64,000 nt of DNA from Ignavibacteria bacterium (GTDB lineage Bacteria; Bacteroidota; Ignavibacteria; Tepidaquicellales; Tepidaquicellaceae), in contig JAIBBK010000015.1 in NCBI GenBank assembly GCA_019694675.1, positions 23,582 to 87,581 of the forward strand. The letters are read 5' to 3'. How positions within the stretch are numbered: position 1 is the stretch's first letter; the number at the start of each line of letters is the position of its first letter. Under the pieces are notes generated by a model. It had not been told where the DNA came from. It worked only from the letters and a program-made list of their open reading frames with translations, and searched no databases. Shown piece by piece: positions 35,701 through 43,897 of the stretch. A program made the position numbers and the translations under genes.

Positions 35701-35826
35701 AAACTTCAGAGGATGTGAAAGAACAGGCTGGAACCGTGTTTCCTGTGCCGGAAGGGCATTGATAAGGAACAGGGAAATCAGAATTGTCGCTGTGAATCGG
35801 ATGTCAGTCATTTTTAAATTTGTCAT
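32767..35826 (-). CDS. Secreted M6-type pseudopeptidase with propeller-like domain and type IX sorting domain
   Basis: About 1019 residues with a signal peptide ending near LPAQ. Residues 50-370 follow the M6 (immune inhibitor A-like) peptidase plan, including FADHLTFLQNYYRKASKGKL and LGLPDLF. The zinc site, normally HEFGH before LGLPDL, reads A276-SFG-S280 here, so both His and the Glu are gone. The middle and C-terminal parts carry FG-GAP/VCBS-like repeats (LADLNGDGRQEIIF, CDVNADGNYDVIF). The last 85 residues are a type A sorting domain (VYNWPNPVYQGNT to the end). It follows porV after a hairpin. An ATG at 35811 is an equally possible start; one at 35841 lies within the hairpin. Confidence 0.8.
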   Translation of the reverse strand: MTNLKMTDIRFTATILISLFLINALPAQETRFQPVLSHPLKFGAENRASTQRGYFNGVDSVKVVAILVQFQEDNDNRSTGNGLFDLSNKYFNQSTGRDTVVDAPPYDSSYFADHLTFLQNYYRKASKGKLLLNFDLYGTVINLPNKMEAYSPQRNENNAKLGNLFTDAWSRADSFVNFSKYQNQRTAFVIFHAGVGRDVDLTSIYGFDPTPYDIPSVYLGLKNLKEFFGNNYNGYQTSEGTFIQNSLVIPSTELRELDLLSGRALLELGMNGILTASFGSYLGLPDLFNTSNGKTAIGRFGLMDGQSLFSYNGIFPPEPSAWEKIYLGWVEPVTIANGSGTFRLPTVSKDIPRDTSVYKVLINSKEYFLLENRNRDPENDGQTIYSRNRAFRDSTVFQYDDENGFYYSGTYASLYRISGNVTDVQTFDWSLPGLIDADNGYKGGILIWHIDENIIDANIAGNTINNNIDRKGVDLEEAKGAQQIGVTFSTPFGNITGDGTAVDYWFNGYHSVPTNIYQNAFTPTSIPSSLSYSLANNNISITEFSLLDTLMSFKVSIGSGALSPLPGFPKRIGTLSGVNTQAIAFNLTGDASEEIFANSGSNIFGFRSDGTPLRDTGIVVPGYGSQIPSLSEQNGRFIASVSGNKVSFMSPNFVLTEAILPTTGSITSAPLIITPGSGDAAVGLSNGAVYKVSTQQSISRIDSLNGSINQIALSRSGELGFAAGNILYAVYGALTNSSSTDLLTVNSASEIFINGSKLNIAYQLGQITSPPSLADLNGDGRQEIIFSAGGKVYAINSNGVLIDNFPARVNAEIKSGISVCDVNADGNYDVIFVSTDGDLYAYGVDGKTVDNYPVKVGPTNFSTPALANLNDTLGILLSGDDGYLYAMKTNVSYSSAKVLWKNYLKDQYLTNNNFITGSNAVVYNGKLPPDRVYNWPNPVYQGNTLIRYYLNGNASSVTIRIMDLSGELVTTLSGTTFSNADNEVPWNVSDVQSGVYYALVQAVVDGATEEKIIKIAVVK

Positions 35827-35834
35827 AATATTAA

Positions 35835-35866
35835 AAACCATAGTTCAATTTCTCAAACTATGGTTT
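35835..35866 (-). terminator. Hairpin between porV and the pseudopeptidase gene
   Basis: Perfect 11-bp inverted repeat, AAACCATAGTT and AACTATGGTTT, around a 10-nt loop, followed on the minus strand by TTAATATT. It could partly terminate porUV transcripts and so set a lower dose of the downstream protein. Confidence 0.6.
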
Positions 35867-35891
35867 GCAATAAACTCAATGTTTATACGGA

Positions 35892-37049
35892 TCAGAAATC
35901 AACCAGGAGTCCGAACCTTAAAGTGTTTGCAAGCGGGTGATTTTCCTCAATCGTGTTAATGTAACTGAAGTCAAATCCAAGATAATCGTATCTCAGACCT
36001 GCACCAAGAGTTATGAACTTCCTGTTTCCGATTGACGGGTCTTCGTAAAAGTAACCGGCCCTCAGTGCGATCAGCTTTGGATTGCCGTACCAGTATTCTG
36101 CTCCGATTGATGCCTGAAAAGATTTTACGATACCGCTTACGCCGCCTTTCCATGATGTGAAGAGAGCTTCGTACCACGGATCAACTTCTCCGGGAACAAG
36201 CACGTTGCCGGCAGTATCCACAACCGCATCAGTCCTGTTGACCATAAGTTTCGAAAAATCGGTTGCAATTGTAAGCGTGTTGAATTCCGACTTTACTACA
36301 TCATAAGAGAATGCAAGCCTCAGTGTGGTTGGCAGTGGATCAGCCTGTGCGGCATCAACGTATGAAATCGCCGGGCCCATGTTGTTCAGGTTCACGCCAA
36401 ACGAAAACTTGTCCTTAAGGAAGCTCGGCGCTGTTTTGACCGGGCGCCAGATGGAGGATAATCCGAATGCAGCGCTGATACCGGTTCCTGTTCCCTGTTC
36501 ATTTCCGACTGTCAGGTCATTAGGAGACAAGCGGCTGTAAATGAACGTACCCTGCACGCCTCCGCTCCAGTCCTTTCCGAACATTGTAGCATAAGCGGCA
36601 GAAAACGAAAGCTCATATGCCTTGTAATTCCTGTCAGGCTGGGGGTTTCCGAATTCATCAGTAACAATAACCTCTCCGATATTCAGATAGGTAAGGCTTG
36701 CGCCGATTGTTCCGTTGATGTCCTTGATGTAAGTTCTCGATGCGATATAGTCATAGAAAAGGTCTCCGATGTTCAGACCTGCAAGCCACGGTGAGTGAGT
36801 GAAGTTGATCTCGGTGCCCTTCTTCTGATAAGCAAGACCTGAAGGATTCCAGAACATTGCTGAAGCGTCGTCAGAAATTGAAGTTCCGGTTTCTCCCATT
36901 CCGCAGAATCGGGAATTGGGTCCGATAAGGAGAAACGGTACACCGGTTGATACGGTATTTTGTGAATAGGCGCTGCTGCCGGATGTATGCACAATGCCTG
37001 CGAGTATGGTCAAGAATGCAAGCGCCGACGTGATTTTTTTCAGGATCAA
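35892..37049 (-). CDS. porV: Type IX secretion outer-membrane protein PorV
   Basis: A 385-residue 14-strand barrel of the PorV/UPF0164 family with a signal peptide. The family N-terminus FLLIGPNSRFCGMGETGTSI is followed by ASAMFWNPSGLA and TYLNIGEVIVTDEFGN; it ends in LRFGLLVDF. PorV escorts type IX cargo from the translocon to PorU for processing and anchoring. It starts 18 nt after porU, the conserved partner gene, on the same strand. Confidence 0.92.
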   Translation of the reverse strand: MILKKITSALAFLTILAGIVHTSGSSAYSQNTVSTGVPFLLIGPNSRFCGMGETGTSISDDASAMFWNPSGLAYQKKGTEINFTHSPWLAGLNIGDLFYDYIASRTYIKDINGTIGASLTYLNIGEVIVTDEFGNPQPDRNYKAYELSFSAAYATMFGKDWSGGVQGTFIYSRLSPNDLTVGNEQGTGTGISAAFGLSSIWRPVKTAPSFLKDKFSFGVNLNNMGPAISYVDAAQADPLPTTLRLAFSYDVVKSEFNTLTIATDFSKLMVNRTDAVVDTAGNVLVPGEVDPWYEALFTSWKGGVSGIVKSFQASIGAEYWYGNPKLIALRAGYFYEDPSIGNRKFITLGAGLRYDYLGFDFSYINTIEENHPLANTLRFGLLVDF

Positions 37050-37067
37050 TTTTAGTCCTCCGTTTAT

Positions 37068-40000
37068 TTATTTGAGTACGACAAGCTTGCCGGTTGAATT
37101 CTGTGCAAAGCTGCCGCTTTCTGTTTTTATGTTAACTTTGTAGATGTATGTGCCGTTTGCGATGTAATCGCCGTCGTTATCCCTGCCGTCCCAATCTATG
37201 CTGACGAACTTATCAGTAATATTGCTCTTATTCAATTCTTTAATTAGTCTGCCGGCGGTTGTGTATATGAGTATCCTGGCCTCGATGGATTCGTCAAAGT
37301 TATGCTGAAACATGAAACTGGTTGCATCTTTCATCGGATTCGGGAAGTTGTAAACTTCATCAAGCGCAAGATCGCCGGTGCTCTTGACCTGAAAATCAAC
37401 GATCGCAGAACTGTAGTTATTATAAGTGTCCCAGGCAGTTATCTCAAGCTTATGATTGCCGTCTGGCAGATTATCAAAGGCATATTCAAGCGATCCGTTC
37501 TGATATCCGGAAGTGCTTGTGTAAAGGCCTGTCAGATCGATCTTCTGATTTGAGTTTTCGTTGAGAACTGCCTCGATCTTGTGTCCGATAGAACCTGTGA
37601 GATTCAGCCCGTTCTCGTCAAAGAAATCAACAATGAGTTTCGGGCTTTGATTTACAAGGTCTCCGCTCCTGAAATTCCTGTTGTCAAGGAATACGCTGAT
37701 GCTGGGGCCGGTTGAATCGGGAGCAGCAGTGGTGTCAATTCCGTTCATTATGAAGTTGTCCGAATATCCAAGGCCGTCAACGGTATTGTCGCCAAAGTAG
37801 ATGAGCATCTTTCCTCTTCCGGTATTGTATGAAATATCTCTCGGCACCACAAATTCAACATTCCACAGTCCGTTTGCCACTGTTGCCTTGCCCGAATAGA
37901 TCGCGCCGCCGGGCTGTTTGAAACTGAACTGATATCCGAAATCAAGCATCACTATGTTCTTGTCAACATCCAGCACCCGGATGTCCAGTTCGCCGTTGAA
38001 GTTGTTCCAGAAAGTTGAATCACTCTTCAGTACACTGCCGAATATCCGGACCTTCTGAAGAGCCTTCATTTCGAAAAGGGAATTGCCGGGAACGCTGTTG
38101 ATGCTGTCTATTCTTGTTCTGTACTGTGGCAGTCCGAGTCTGAGAGAAGGGTCGCCGATCAGCGCGAACTTCATGTCATTGTCGTAATACAGTTCCTGCT
38201 TCACATTGTAGATGGCCTTACCGAGCCGTAATCTCTTTTCCAGCGTATCTGCTTTGAAGAGATTGTCGTAGAGCTTGTTATTGTATATTGCGTTCGGTAT
38301 GCTGTACACCGGCCTGACTGCGGCGGATATTCCGACAGCGCCTTTGTCTTTTATGAAAACAAGCTGTTCAGCCGCGCTTATGTTAAACGGATCATCCCAC
38401 CGTGCAAGGTCACAGCTTGCGATTGTAACAAACGGATACCTGTTCTTATTGTTGAGCTGAGGAATTGAAGTCTGCCTTACAAAGACATGTTCATGAGCCC
38501 AAAGGTCAGTGCTTCCATGACCCGTATAATTGATCACAAGCCTGCCTTCATTCCACTTTTTCACTATGTCCGAATTCACTCCGGGCTTCCTTCTTCCCTG
38601 CGGTGTTATCTCGGAAGGATATGTGACAATATAGACCTTGTCTTTGTAGATGTAACCGGGTGAATGGTTCTGCGCCACATCCTCACACTGGTCGGTGTGA
38701 AGGCTTCCTTCCTGGCCGCCTGTGTTTTCCGTAGTCCATCCGTCATCAGCCACGTACATTACTTCGGTACGCCATTTGTCAAAATTAACCGGGTCCTCGT
38801 AAGCAATCACCTTATCAACCACGTTGTTTGCTTCTTCAAGAGAATTGACACAGAATCTGCCGGATGCCATGTCGACTATGTTGGTTCCTGCCGGAGCCGG
38901 ATAGCTTTCTGTGAATTCAACCATATAATCATCACTGCAATAGCTGTCAACGTCATCAGAAAAATCGGAGTTCTTCTGAATGGGCGGCACCCAGTTCTTA
39001 ATATTGTTATTGTACAGAGAGTAAATGTTCTTGTAGTCGTAGCTTCCGTCACCAAAGAACAAAACATACACAGGCCTTTCTGTCCAGTTGTTGTAAGCGT
39101 ATTTCAGGAAGTTTCTTATCGCAACAGGATCTTCGAGGCCTGATGCAAATTCATTGTAGATCTTACTGACTTCCACAACAGCGGTCTTAAGATAATCGGG
39201 CCCTGGCTTCTCTCTCTGAGCTTTGAGCCTGTTTGCGGCGCTCAGAAATTCTTTTGGCGTTACAATTATGAATGATGCTCCTGAGGCAAGATCACCTTTG
39301 AGATTCTGATTATCTATCCTTCCGGAGATCGCCGACGGAGTCCTGAAATTACCGGCACTCGCCACATATTGCTTTGGAGAGGACATCGAATTCTGTGCTT
39401 CAAACCTGACAGTGCCGTTCCCGAGCTGAACGGGGTTTGTTATTGAAGGGGATGAGTGATTTGTTACATCGAAAACGTTCACATCATTGGAAGTGAATCC
39501 GGAAATAACGTAAAGCAAAGTGCCTGATGTGTCTGGCGATGTGAAGCTCAGCAGGTTGTTATCTGCCTTGAATTCCCTCTTATACAGAACCTCCAGAAAA
39601 TCATAATACCCTATGACATTGGAAGAATTTCCGGCGGAAGACGGAAGGGATGCCCTGAAGTCAATGTTTCTCTTGCCCGGATTGAGAGTATATGAAACTC
39701 CGTATCTGTTGTCGTTTAGGTAAGAGATGATTATGTGCGTAAAGATACTCGACAGCGGCTGTACATACTGATTTACCTGAAATCCAGAACTCAGGTCTTC
39801 CAGCCGCCAGATCTCAGGGAAGAATGAACCGTTACCGAACCTGAATCTGACATTGACATCGGAACCGTCAATGTAACCCTTAAGCTCACGGTTGAATGAG
39901 AATGACTGGTTCACACTAATGCTCTGACTTACCCAAAGATAACCCGTCGAGCCGAGGTTGTTCACTTCGGGTTCTTCAAAGAACTTCTCTGTGAAATAGG

Positions 40001-41171
40001 GAAGTGGCTGAAGTCCTGAGGTGTTGTTTGAATTTACAGTTTGCATCCTCAGGCCGTTCGCTCCTCCGTAAGTGAGCCAGTAGTAGTTTGAAACTGAAAA
40101 GTGATTGATCTGCTTCAGCCAGGTTCTTGCAAGCGTGTCGTAAGTCCAAGAGTTTGTACCTTTCCCGTAAAAAAGAACATAGTCCCCGTCATTGAATATA
40201 CCGTCACTCTCGCCCGCTACAAAGATCCTGTTCTCAACTGGATCAACAGGTGTTGCAACCTGATTGTCATAGGCAAGTTCGCTTCCGTCGTTGCCGTAGA
40301 TCTTTATCGTTCTTGGATCCAGGTTATCCACATCCACACCTGCATTCCTGAGGTAATTTCTGTCCAGCCTGAAGATCCCGGTTTCCTTTATCTCGATCTT
40401 GTGGAAGTTTCCGTTTGCAAATATGCTGTTTGCCAGAGGAAGATCGCGGACATTCTCAAATTCCTGCGTTGACCAGCGCGCGGCGGATGAGCCGTTGATG
40501 CCGAATCCTGCCGAGAATGATCTTTCCTCAGGAGACAGAGGTTTCCTTCCGTAAAGAGGCGAGCTTCCGAACACCACTCTGAATTTAATATAAGAATACT
40601 TTCTGACGATGCCTGTTACCGGATTGAACTGAACCGGGTAAACATTGGCATAACCTACATACTTGTTTCTGACTGAACCTGCAAAATTAATTTCACCCGC
40701 TGAGCGAGGATAGAATTCCGTTGAGTTGTATATTTGCGGATCGCCTTCATACACCGGCGAATCATACTTACCTGCCTGATCCTTTGCATATCTCGGAACG
40801 GGCTTTATGTCACCGTTCGGAAACTCTTCAAAACGCGAGTCAATGATCTCAAGCCTGTTGCCTGCTTTGCCGGGAAGTATCAGCGGGAAAGACCGCAATC
40901 CGACATCCGGGGCTCCGCGCTTTGAGGTTTCGGATATCTTGTTCTTAAAGCTGATCTGATCCGTGAACTGCGGACGGTATTCGATTTCAACATAGGAATC
41001 GTTAGCTTCGATAAGTTTGAAATCAGGAGCTTCCTCTTCGGACCTCTTATTCTCCTGGGAACGTGCGGAAAAGGGGATTGCAGTCAGAATGATGACCAGC
41101 AAAGCGAAGATTGCCGGAATCGATCGGGAATTGTTCCTGGAATGCATAGTTGATTTGAGGTTAATTGTCAT
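37068..41171 (-). CDS. porU: Type IX secretion sortase PorU (gingipain-like C25 peptidase)
   Basis: A 1367-residue surface transpeptidase that removes the C-terminal signal of type IX cargo and attaches it to lipopolysaccharide. It has a signal peptide (about residues 1-38), a propeptide and Ig-like region, then the C25 caspase-like domain. The catalytic His885 lies in INYTGHGSTDLW and Cys920 in VTIASCDLARW. The last 90 residues are a type A sorting domain with FPNPMKDATSF, FDESIEARILIYTTAG and an NGTYIYKV segment. The ATG at 41171 is used; an internal ATG 24 nt later is also possible. A predicted promoter, two-hairpin RNA and terminator lie upstream. Confidence 0.93.
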   Translation of the reverse strand: MTINLKSTMHSRNNSRSIPAIFALLVIILTAIPFSARSQENKRSEEEAPDFKLIEANDSYVEIEYRPQFTDQISFKNKISETSKRGAPDVGLRSFPLILPGKAGNRLEIIDSRFEEFPNGDIKPVPRYAKDQAGKYDSPVYEGDPQIYNSTEFYPRSAGEINFAGSVRNKYVGYANVYPVQFNPVTGIVRKYSYIKFRVVFGSSPLYGRKPLSPEERSFSAGFGINGSSAARWSTQEFENVRDLPLANSIFANGNFHKIEIKETGIFRLDRNYLRNAGVDVDNLDPRTIKIYGNDGSELAYDNQVATPVDPVENRIFVAGESDGIFNDGDYVLFYGKGTNSWTYDTLARTWLKQINHFSVSNYYWLTYGGANGLRMQTVNSNNTSGLQPLPYFTEKFFEEPEVNNLGSTGYLWVSQSISVNQSFSFNRELKGYIDGSDVNVRFRFGNGSFFPEIWRLEDLSSGFQVNQYVQPLSSIFTHIIISYLNDNRYGVSYTLNPGKRNIDFRASLPSSAGNSSNVIGYYDFLEVLYKREFKADNNLLSFTSPDTSGTLLYVISGFTSNDVNVFDVTNHSSPSITNPVQLGNGTVRFEAQNSMSSPKQYVASAGNFRTPSAISGRIDNQNLKGDLASGASFIIVTPKEFLSAANRLKAQREKPGPDYLKTAVVEVSKIYNEFASGLEDPVAIRNFLKYAYNNWTERPVYVLFFGDGSYDYKNIYSLYNNNIKNWVPPIQKNSDFSDDVDSYCSDDYMVEFTESYPAPAGTNIVDMASGRFCVNSLEEANNVVDKVIAYEDPVNFDKWRTEVMYVADDGWTTENTGGQEGSLHTDQCEDVAQNHSPGYIYKDKVYIVTYPSEITPQGRRKPGVNSDIVKKWNEGRLVINYTGHGSTDLWAHEHVFVRQTSIPQLNNKNRYPFVTIASCDLARWDDPFNISAAEQLVFIKDKGAVGISAAVRPVYSIPNAIYNNKLYDNLFKADTLEKRLRLGKAIYNVKQELYYDNDMKFALIGDPSLRLGLPQYRTRIDSINSVPGNSLFEMKALQKVRIFGSVLKSDSTFWNNFNGELDIRVLDVDKNIVMLDFGYQFSFKQPGGAIYSGKATVANGLWNVEFVVPRDISYNTGRGKMLIYFGDNTVDGLGYSDNFIMNGIDTTAAPDSTGPSISVFLDNRNFRSGDLVNQSPKLIVDFFDENGLNLTGSIGHKIEAVLNENSNQKIDLTGLYTSTSGYQNGSLEYAFDNLPDGNHKLEITAWDTYNNYSSAIVDFQVKSTGDLALDEVYNFPNPMKDATSFMFQHNFDESIEARILIYTTAGRLIKELNKSNITDKFVSIDWDGRDNDGDYIANGTYIYKVNIKTESGSFAQNSTGKLVVLK

Positions 41172-41213
41172 CAGGGATATTCACCAAACAATCGAATTCC
41201 ATAAAAATTTCGC

Positions 41214-41269
41214 ACAAATAAAAAAGACCATCTCAGAAAGATACTTCCCGATCTTTTAAAATGGCCTTT
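41214..41269 (-). terminator. Intrinsic terminator in the porU leader
   Basis: On the minus strand an 11-bp outer helix (AAAGGCCATTT with AGATGGTCTTT, with two G-T pairs) and a 6-bp inner helix (AAAGAT with ATCTTT) precede TTTTTTATTT. It lies between the upstream promoter and porU, about 45 nt before the porU ATG. Confidence 0.75.
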
Positions 41270-41353
41270 CTTTGAATGTTGATACACAGAGACTTTTCGT
41301 TTTTAAATGCGTACAGAACGTCCTCTATATATCAGCCTCCATTAAGTTTTAAA
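41214..41353 (-). ncRNA. Candidate structured small RNA or attenuator leader upstream of porU
   Basis: A predicted transcript of about 140 nt begins seven bases after a consensus promoter and ends at an intrinsic terminator. Its 5' half holds a 12-bp stem-loop (GATATATAGAGG at 41333-41322 pairs with TCTCTGTGTATC at 41292-41281). Its 3' half is the terminator hairpin. A five-codon frame (ATG GAG GCT GAT ATA TAG) overlaps the start of the first stem. I see no SRP, 6S or tmRNA hallmark. It is either a free small RNA or a leader that governs porU by termination. Confidence 0.5.
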
Positions 41354-41359
41354 TTACCG

Positions 41360-41390
41360 CAAATATATTGCTGACGGGTTGTATTGTCAA
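41360..41390 (-). promoter_or_regulatory. Promoter upstream of the porU leader
   Basis: Minus-strand TTG (41390-41388, within TTGACA), 20 nt, then TATATTTG (41367-41360), a perfect Bacteroidota-type pair. It lies just downstream of rnc and is about 190 nt from the porU ATG. Confidence 0.7.
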
Positions 41391-41401
41391 TGTTCAAATG
41401 C

Positions 41402-42235
41402 TCAGGCTACGGTCTTGCGCTTTGTAAGTCCCATACCTTCGAGAACGTCTAGATGGTTCATGGCATTCTTTGCGGCTTCCTGTTCGGCTTGTTTCTTTGA
41501 CTTTCCCTTTCCTATTCCAAGGCTGCGCTTGTTAACCGACACTTCAACCGTAAAGAGCTTATTATGCTCGGGGCCTTCTTCCTTAATTACAATATACTCA
41601 GGAATAAAGTCTGTATGAGCCTGTACATATTCAAGGAATCTGCTCTTGTGGTTTTCGTCAAACTGATTGAGCCACTTCACATCCAGCTTTTTGAATATCT
41701 CTTCATTCAGAAACTCCTTCGCAGACTCATAACCGGAATCCATAAAAACAGCACCTACAAGGGCTTCATAGGCGTCTGACAGAATTGTGTCATAACCCTC
41801 ATCAATAGATCTCTTGGCAGTAAATGAAGCAAGAAGGAACTTTTGAAGTCCCAGGTTCTTTGCGCGTTCTGCAAGAAATTTCTTGTTCACAAGGATAGAG
41901 CGGAACTTTGTAAGATCACCTTCCTCATTAAGCGGAAAGTTCTTGTAAAGATACTCTGCCACAACGAGATCAAGCACAGCATCTCCGAGAAACTCAAGCC
42001 TTTCGTTTGAGATTATTCCGATGCTCTGCGGATTGCTCTTGATCTTAAGAAAAGATCTGTGAGTGAGAGCGGTGATGAAGTAATTCCTGTCAATGATCTT
42101 GTAATGAATTGCCTGCTGAAAATCATTGAAGTCGAAATAAGCAAACTGCAGTTTGTCTGACTGCAATTCATCTTCATGCTTGTCTTTTCTTTTGGGTATT
42201 AGTTTGAGAAGATTTCGCCTGAGCTTATCGAACAT
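41402..42235 (-). CDS. rnc: Ribonuclease III
   Basis: A 277-residue double-strand-specific endonuclease for rRNA and other RNA processing. The signature NERLEFLGDAVLDLVVAEYL near residue 80 supplies the first acidic metal ligands, with the second set in DAYEALVGAVFMDSGY. The C-terminal dsRNA-binding domain ends in KSKKQAEQEAAKNAM. An N-terminal extension of about 40 residues rich in Lys and Arg precedes the nuclease domain. It follows fabF at 26 nt; acpP-fabF-rnc is a widespread order in bacteria. Confidence 0.95.
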   Translation of the reverse strand: MFDKLRRNLLKLIPKRKDKHEDELQSDKLQFAYFDFNDFQQAIHYKIIDRNYFITALTHRSFLKIKSNPQSIGIISNERLEFLGDAVLDLVVAEYLYKNFPLNEEGDLTKFRSILVNKKFLAERAKNLGLQKFLLASFTAKRSIDEGYDTILSDAYEALVGAVFMDSGYESAKEFLNEEIFKKLDVKWLNQFDENHKSRFLEYVQAHTDFIPEYIVIKEEGPEHNKLFTVEVSVNKRSLGIGKGKSKKQAEQEAAKNAMNHLDVLEGMGLTKRKTVA

Positions 42236-42261
42236 CTGGTGATTTGAGAGTGCGCGTTTAA

Positions 42262-43509
42262 TTACTCTTCGTATTTTCTGAAAACAAGTGCTGTATTGTG
42301 GCCACCGAATCCGGAATTCTCCGAAAGAACTGTCTTCACATCCTTCTTCATCGCTTCATTCACAACGTAATTGAGATCACATTCAGGATCTCTCTCTTCG
42401 TAGTTGATCGTCGGAGGAATTATGCCGTCTTTAATAGTAAGGACAGAGGCAATTGCCTCTATCGCTCCGGCGGCGCCGAGCAAGTGTCCGATCATGGACT
42501 TTATTGAATGAACGGGGACCTCATAAGCCCGCTCACCGAAAATGTTCTTTATAGCCAGTGACTCGTTCTTGTCATTGTAATGAGTTGAAGTACCGTGTGC
42601 ATTAATGACATCAATATCATTGACCGTCAGTCCGGAGTTCTGAATGGCAAGCTTAATCGCCCTTCCGACTCCTTCTCCTTCCGGTGCAGGTTCGGTAATA
42701 TGAAATGCATCAGCAGTGAGTCCGAATCCTGTCAGTTCAGCGTAGATCTTTGCACCTCTTGCTTTTGCGTACTCCAGTTCTTCAAGAATCAGCGTTGCTC
42801 CTCCTTCACCCATAACGAAGCCGTCTCTGTTCTTTTCAAACGGCCTCGATGCTTTTTGAGGGGCATCGTTCCTTGTTGAAAGAGCTTTCATGGAATTGAA
42901 TCCGGCTACTCCCATGGGGCATATCACTGCTTCAGATCCGCCTGTCACCATTACATCCGCATCGCCGCGTTCAATAAGCATTGCAGAATCCGCTATTGAA
43001 TGCGCTGAAGTAGTGCACGCCGAGATTGTCGCGTAATTAGGGCCTTTCAGTCCGTACTTCATTGAGATCCGGCCAGCGGCAATGTCGGCAATAAGCATGG
43101 GAATAAAGAACGGGCTGATGCGGTCAGGATTTCCGTCTCGCTTGTAGAGATTGTTTTGCTGATTATGATATGTCCACATGCCTCCGATCCCGGATCCGTA
43201 AACAACCCCGATCCTTTCCCGGTCAAGCTTTTCAAAATTCAGTCCTGAATCTGCAACCGCTTCATCGGCAGATGCAAGCGCATACTGTGTGAACGGATCA
43301 ACACGCTGTGCAAGCTTCCTGTCCATGAAGTTGAGAGGATCAAATCCTTTCAGCTCGGCTGCAAACTTTGTGTCATACAGAGTTGTGTCGAAGTAGGTGA
43401 TATAATCCACTCCGCTTTTACCCGCAATAAGATTTACCCAGAAGTCGGGTACATTCAGTCCAACCGGACTTACAACCCCCAGGCCGGTAACTACAACTCT
43501 TCTTTTCAT
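42262..43509 (-). CDS. fabF: Beta-ketoacyl-ACP synthase II
   Basis: A 415-residue condensing enzyme of fatty-acid elongation. The catalytic Cys is in ATISACTTSAHSI, with His residues in NAHGTSTHYND and SIKSMIGHLLGAAG. The start MKRRVVVTGLGVVSPVG and the end SGFGGHNTALVFRK are typical. It lies between acpP (33 nt upstream) and rnc. Confidence 0.96.
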   Translation of the reverse strand: MKRRVVVTGLGVVSPVGLNVPDFWVNLIAGKSGVDYITYFDTTLYDTKFAAELKGFDPLNFMDRKLAQRVDPFTQYALASADEAVADSGLNFEKLDRERIGVVYGSGIGGMWTYHNQQNNLYKRDGNPDRISPFFIPMLIADIAAGRISMKYGLKGPNYATISACTTSAHSIADSAMLIERGDADVMVTGGSEAVICPMGVAGFNSMKALSTRNDAPQKASRPFEKNRDGFVMGEGGATLILEELEYAKARGAKIYAELTGFGLTADAFHITEPAPEGEGVGRAIKLAIQNSGLTVNDIDVINAHGTSTHYNDKNESLAIKNIFGERAYEVPVHSIKSMIGHLLGAAGAIEAIASVLTIKDGIIPPTINYEERDPECDLNYVVNEAMKKDVKTVLSENSGFGGHNTALVFRKYEE

Positions 43510-43541
43510 TTGTGATTAATGTGTGATGTGTATTAAGCAGA

Positions 43542-43790
43542 TCAGTTGGCGCCGACTTTTTCCACTATGTAATTGATGGCGTCGCCGACCTTCATGATCT
43601 TCTCCGAATCTTCATCCGGGATCTTTATCTCAAATTCTTCTTCAAACTTCATAACAAGCTCAACAGTATCAAGCGAATCTGCACCAAGGTCATTGATGAA
43701 TGAAGCTTCATTTGTAACCTTAGATTCTTCAATTCCAAGCTTGTCAATAACTGCTTGTCTTACCTTTGCTTCGATTTCTGAGCGGGTCAT
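43542..43790 (-). CDS. acpP: Acyl carrier protein
   Basis: An 82-residue acidic carrier with the 4'-phosphopantetheine Ser in [14 protein letters not shown] and the usual helices around it. A strong AGGAG precedes the ATG. It heads the acpP-fabF-rnc group and supplies the acyl carrier for FabF. Confidence 0.97.
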   Translation of the reverse strand: MTRSEIEAKVRQAVIDKLGIEESKVTNEASFINDLGADSLDTVELVMKFEEEFEIKIPDEDSEKIMKVGDAINYIVEKVGAN

Positions 43791-43863
43791 TTAGAATTCT
43801 CCTGTTTGTTAATTTTTTGATTTGCAATATAGTTATTCGTGCCATTCTTTTAAAGCATATTAG

Positions 43864-43880
43864 AAGTGCTGACAGCACTT
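43864..43880. terminator. Palindrome between purL and acpP
   Basis: Perfect 8-bp dyad AAGTGCTG/CAGCACTT about a single central base, 18 nt past the purL stop. A loose T-rich stretch follows on the minus strand, so a weak purL terminator is likely. Confidence 0.45.
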
Positions 43881-43897
43881 ATGATCATGTTCAGATC

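Noticed and set aside
41214..41353. SRP, 6S or tmRNA gene in the porU leader
   Set aside because: None of the diagnostic loops or lengths of these RNAs is present; only two stem-loops are visible, so I keep it as an unassigned candidate.
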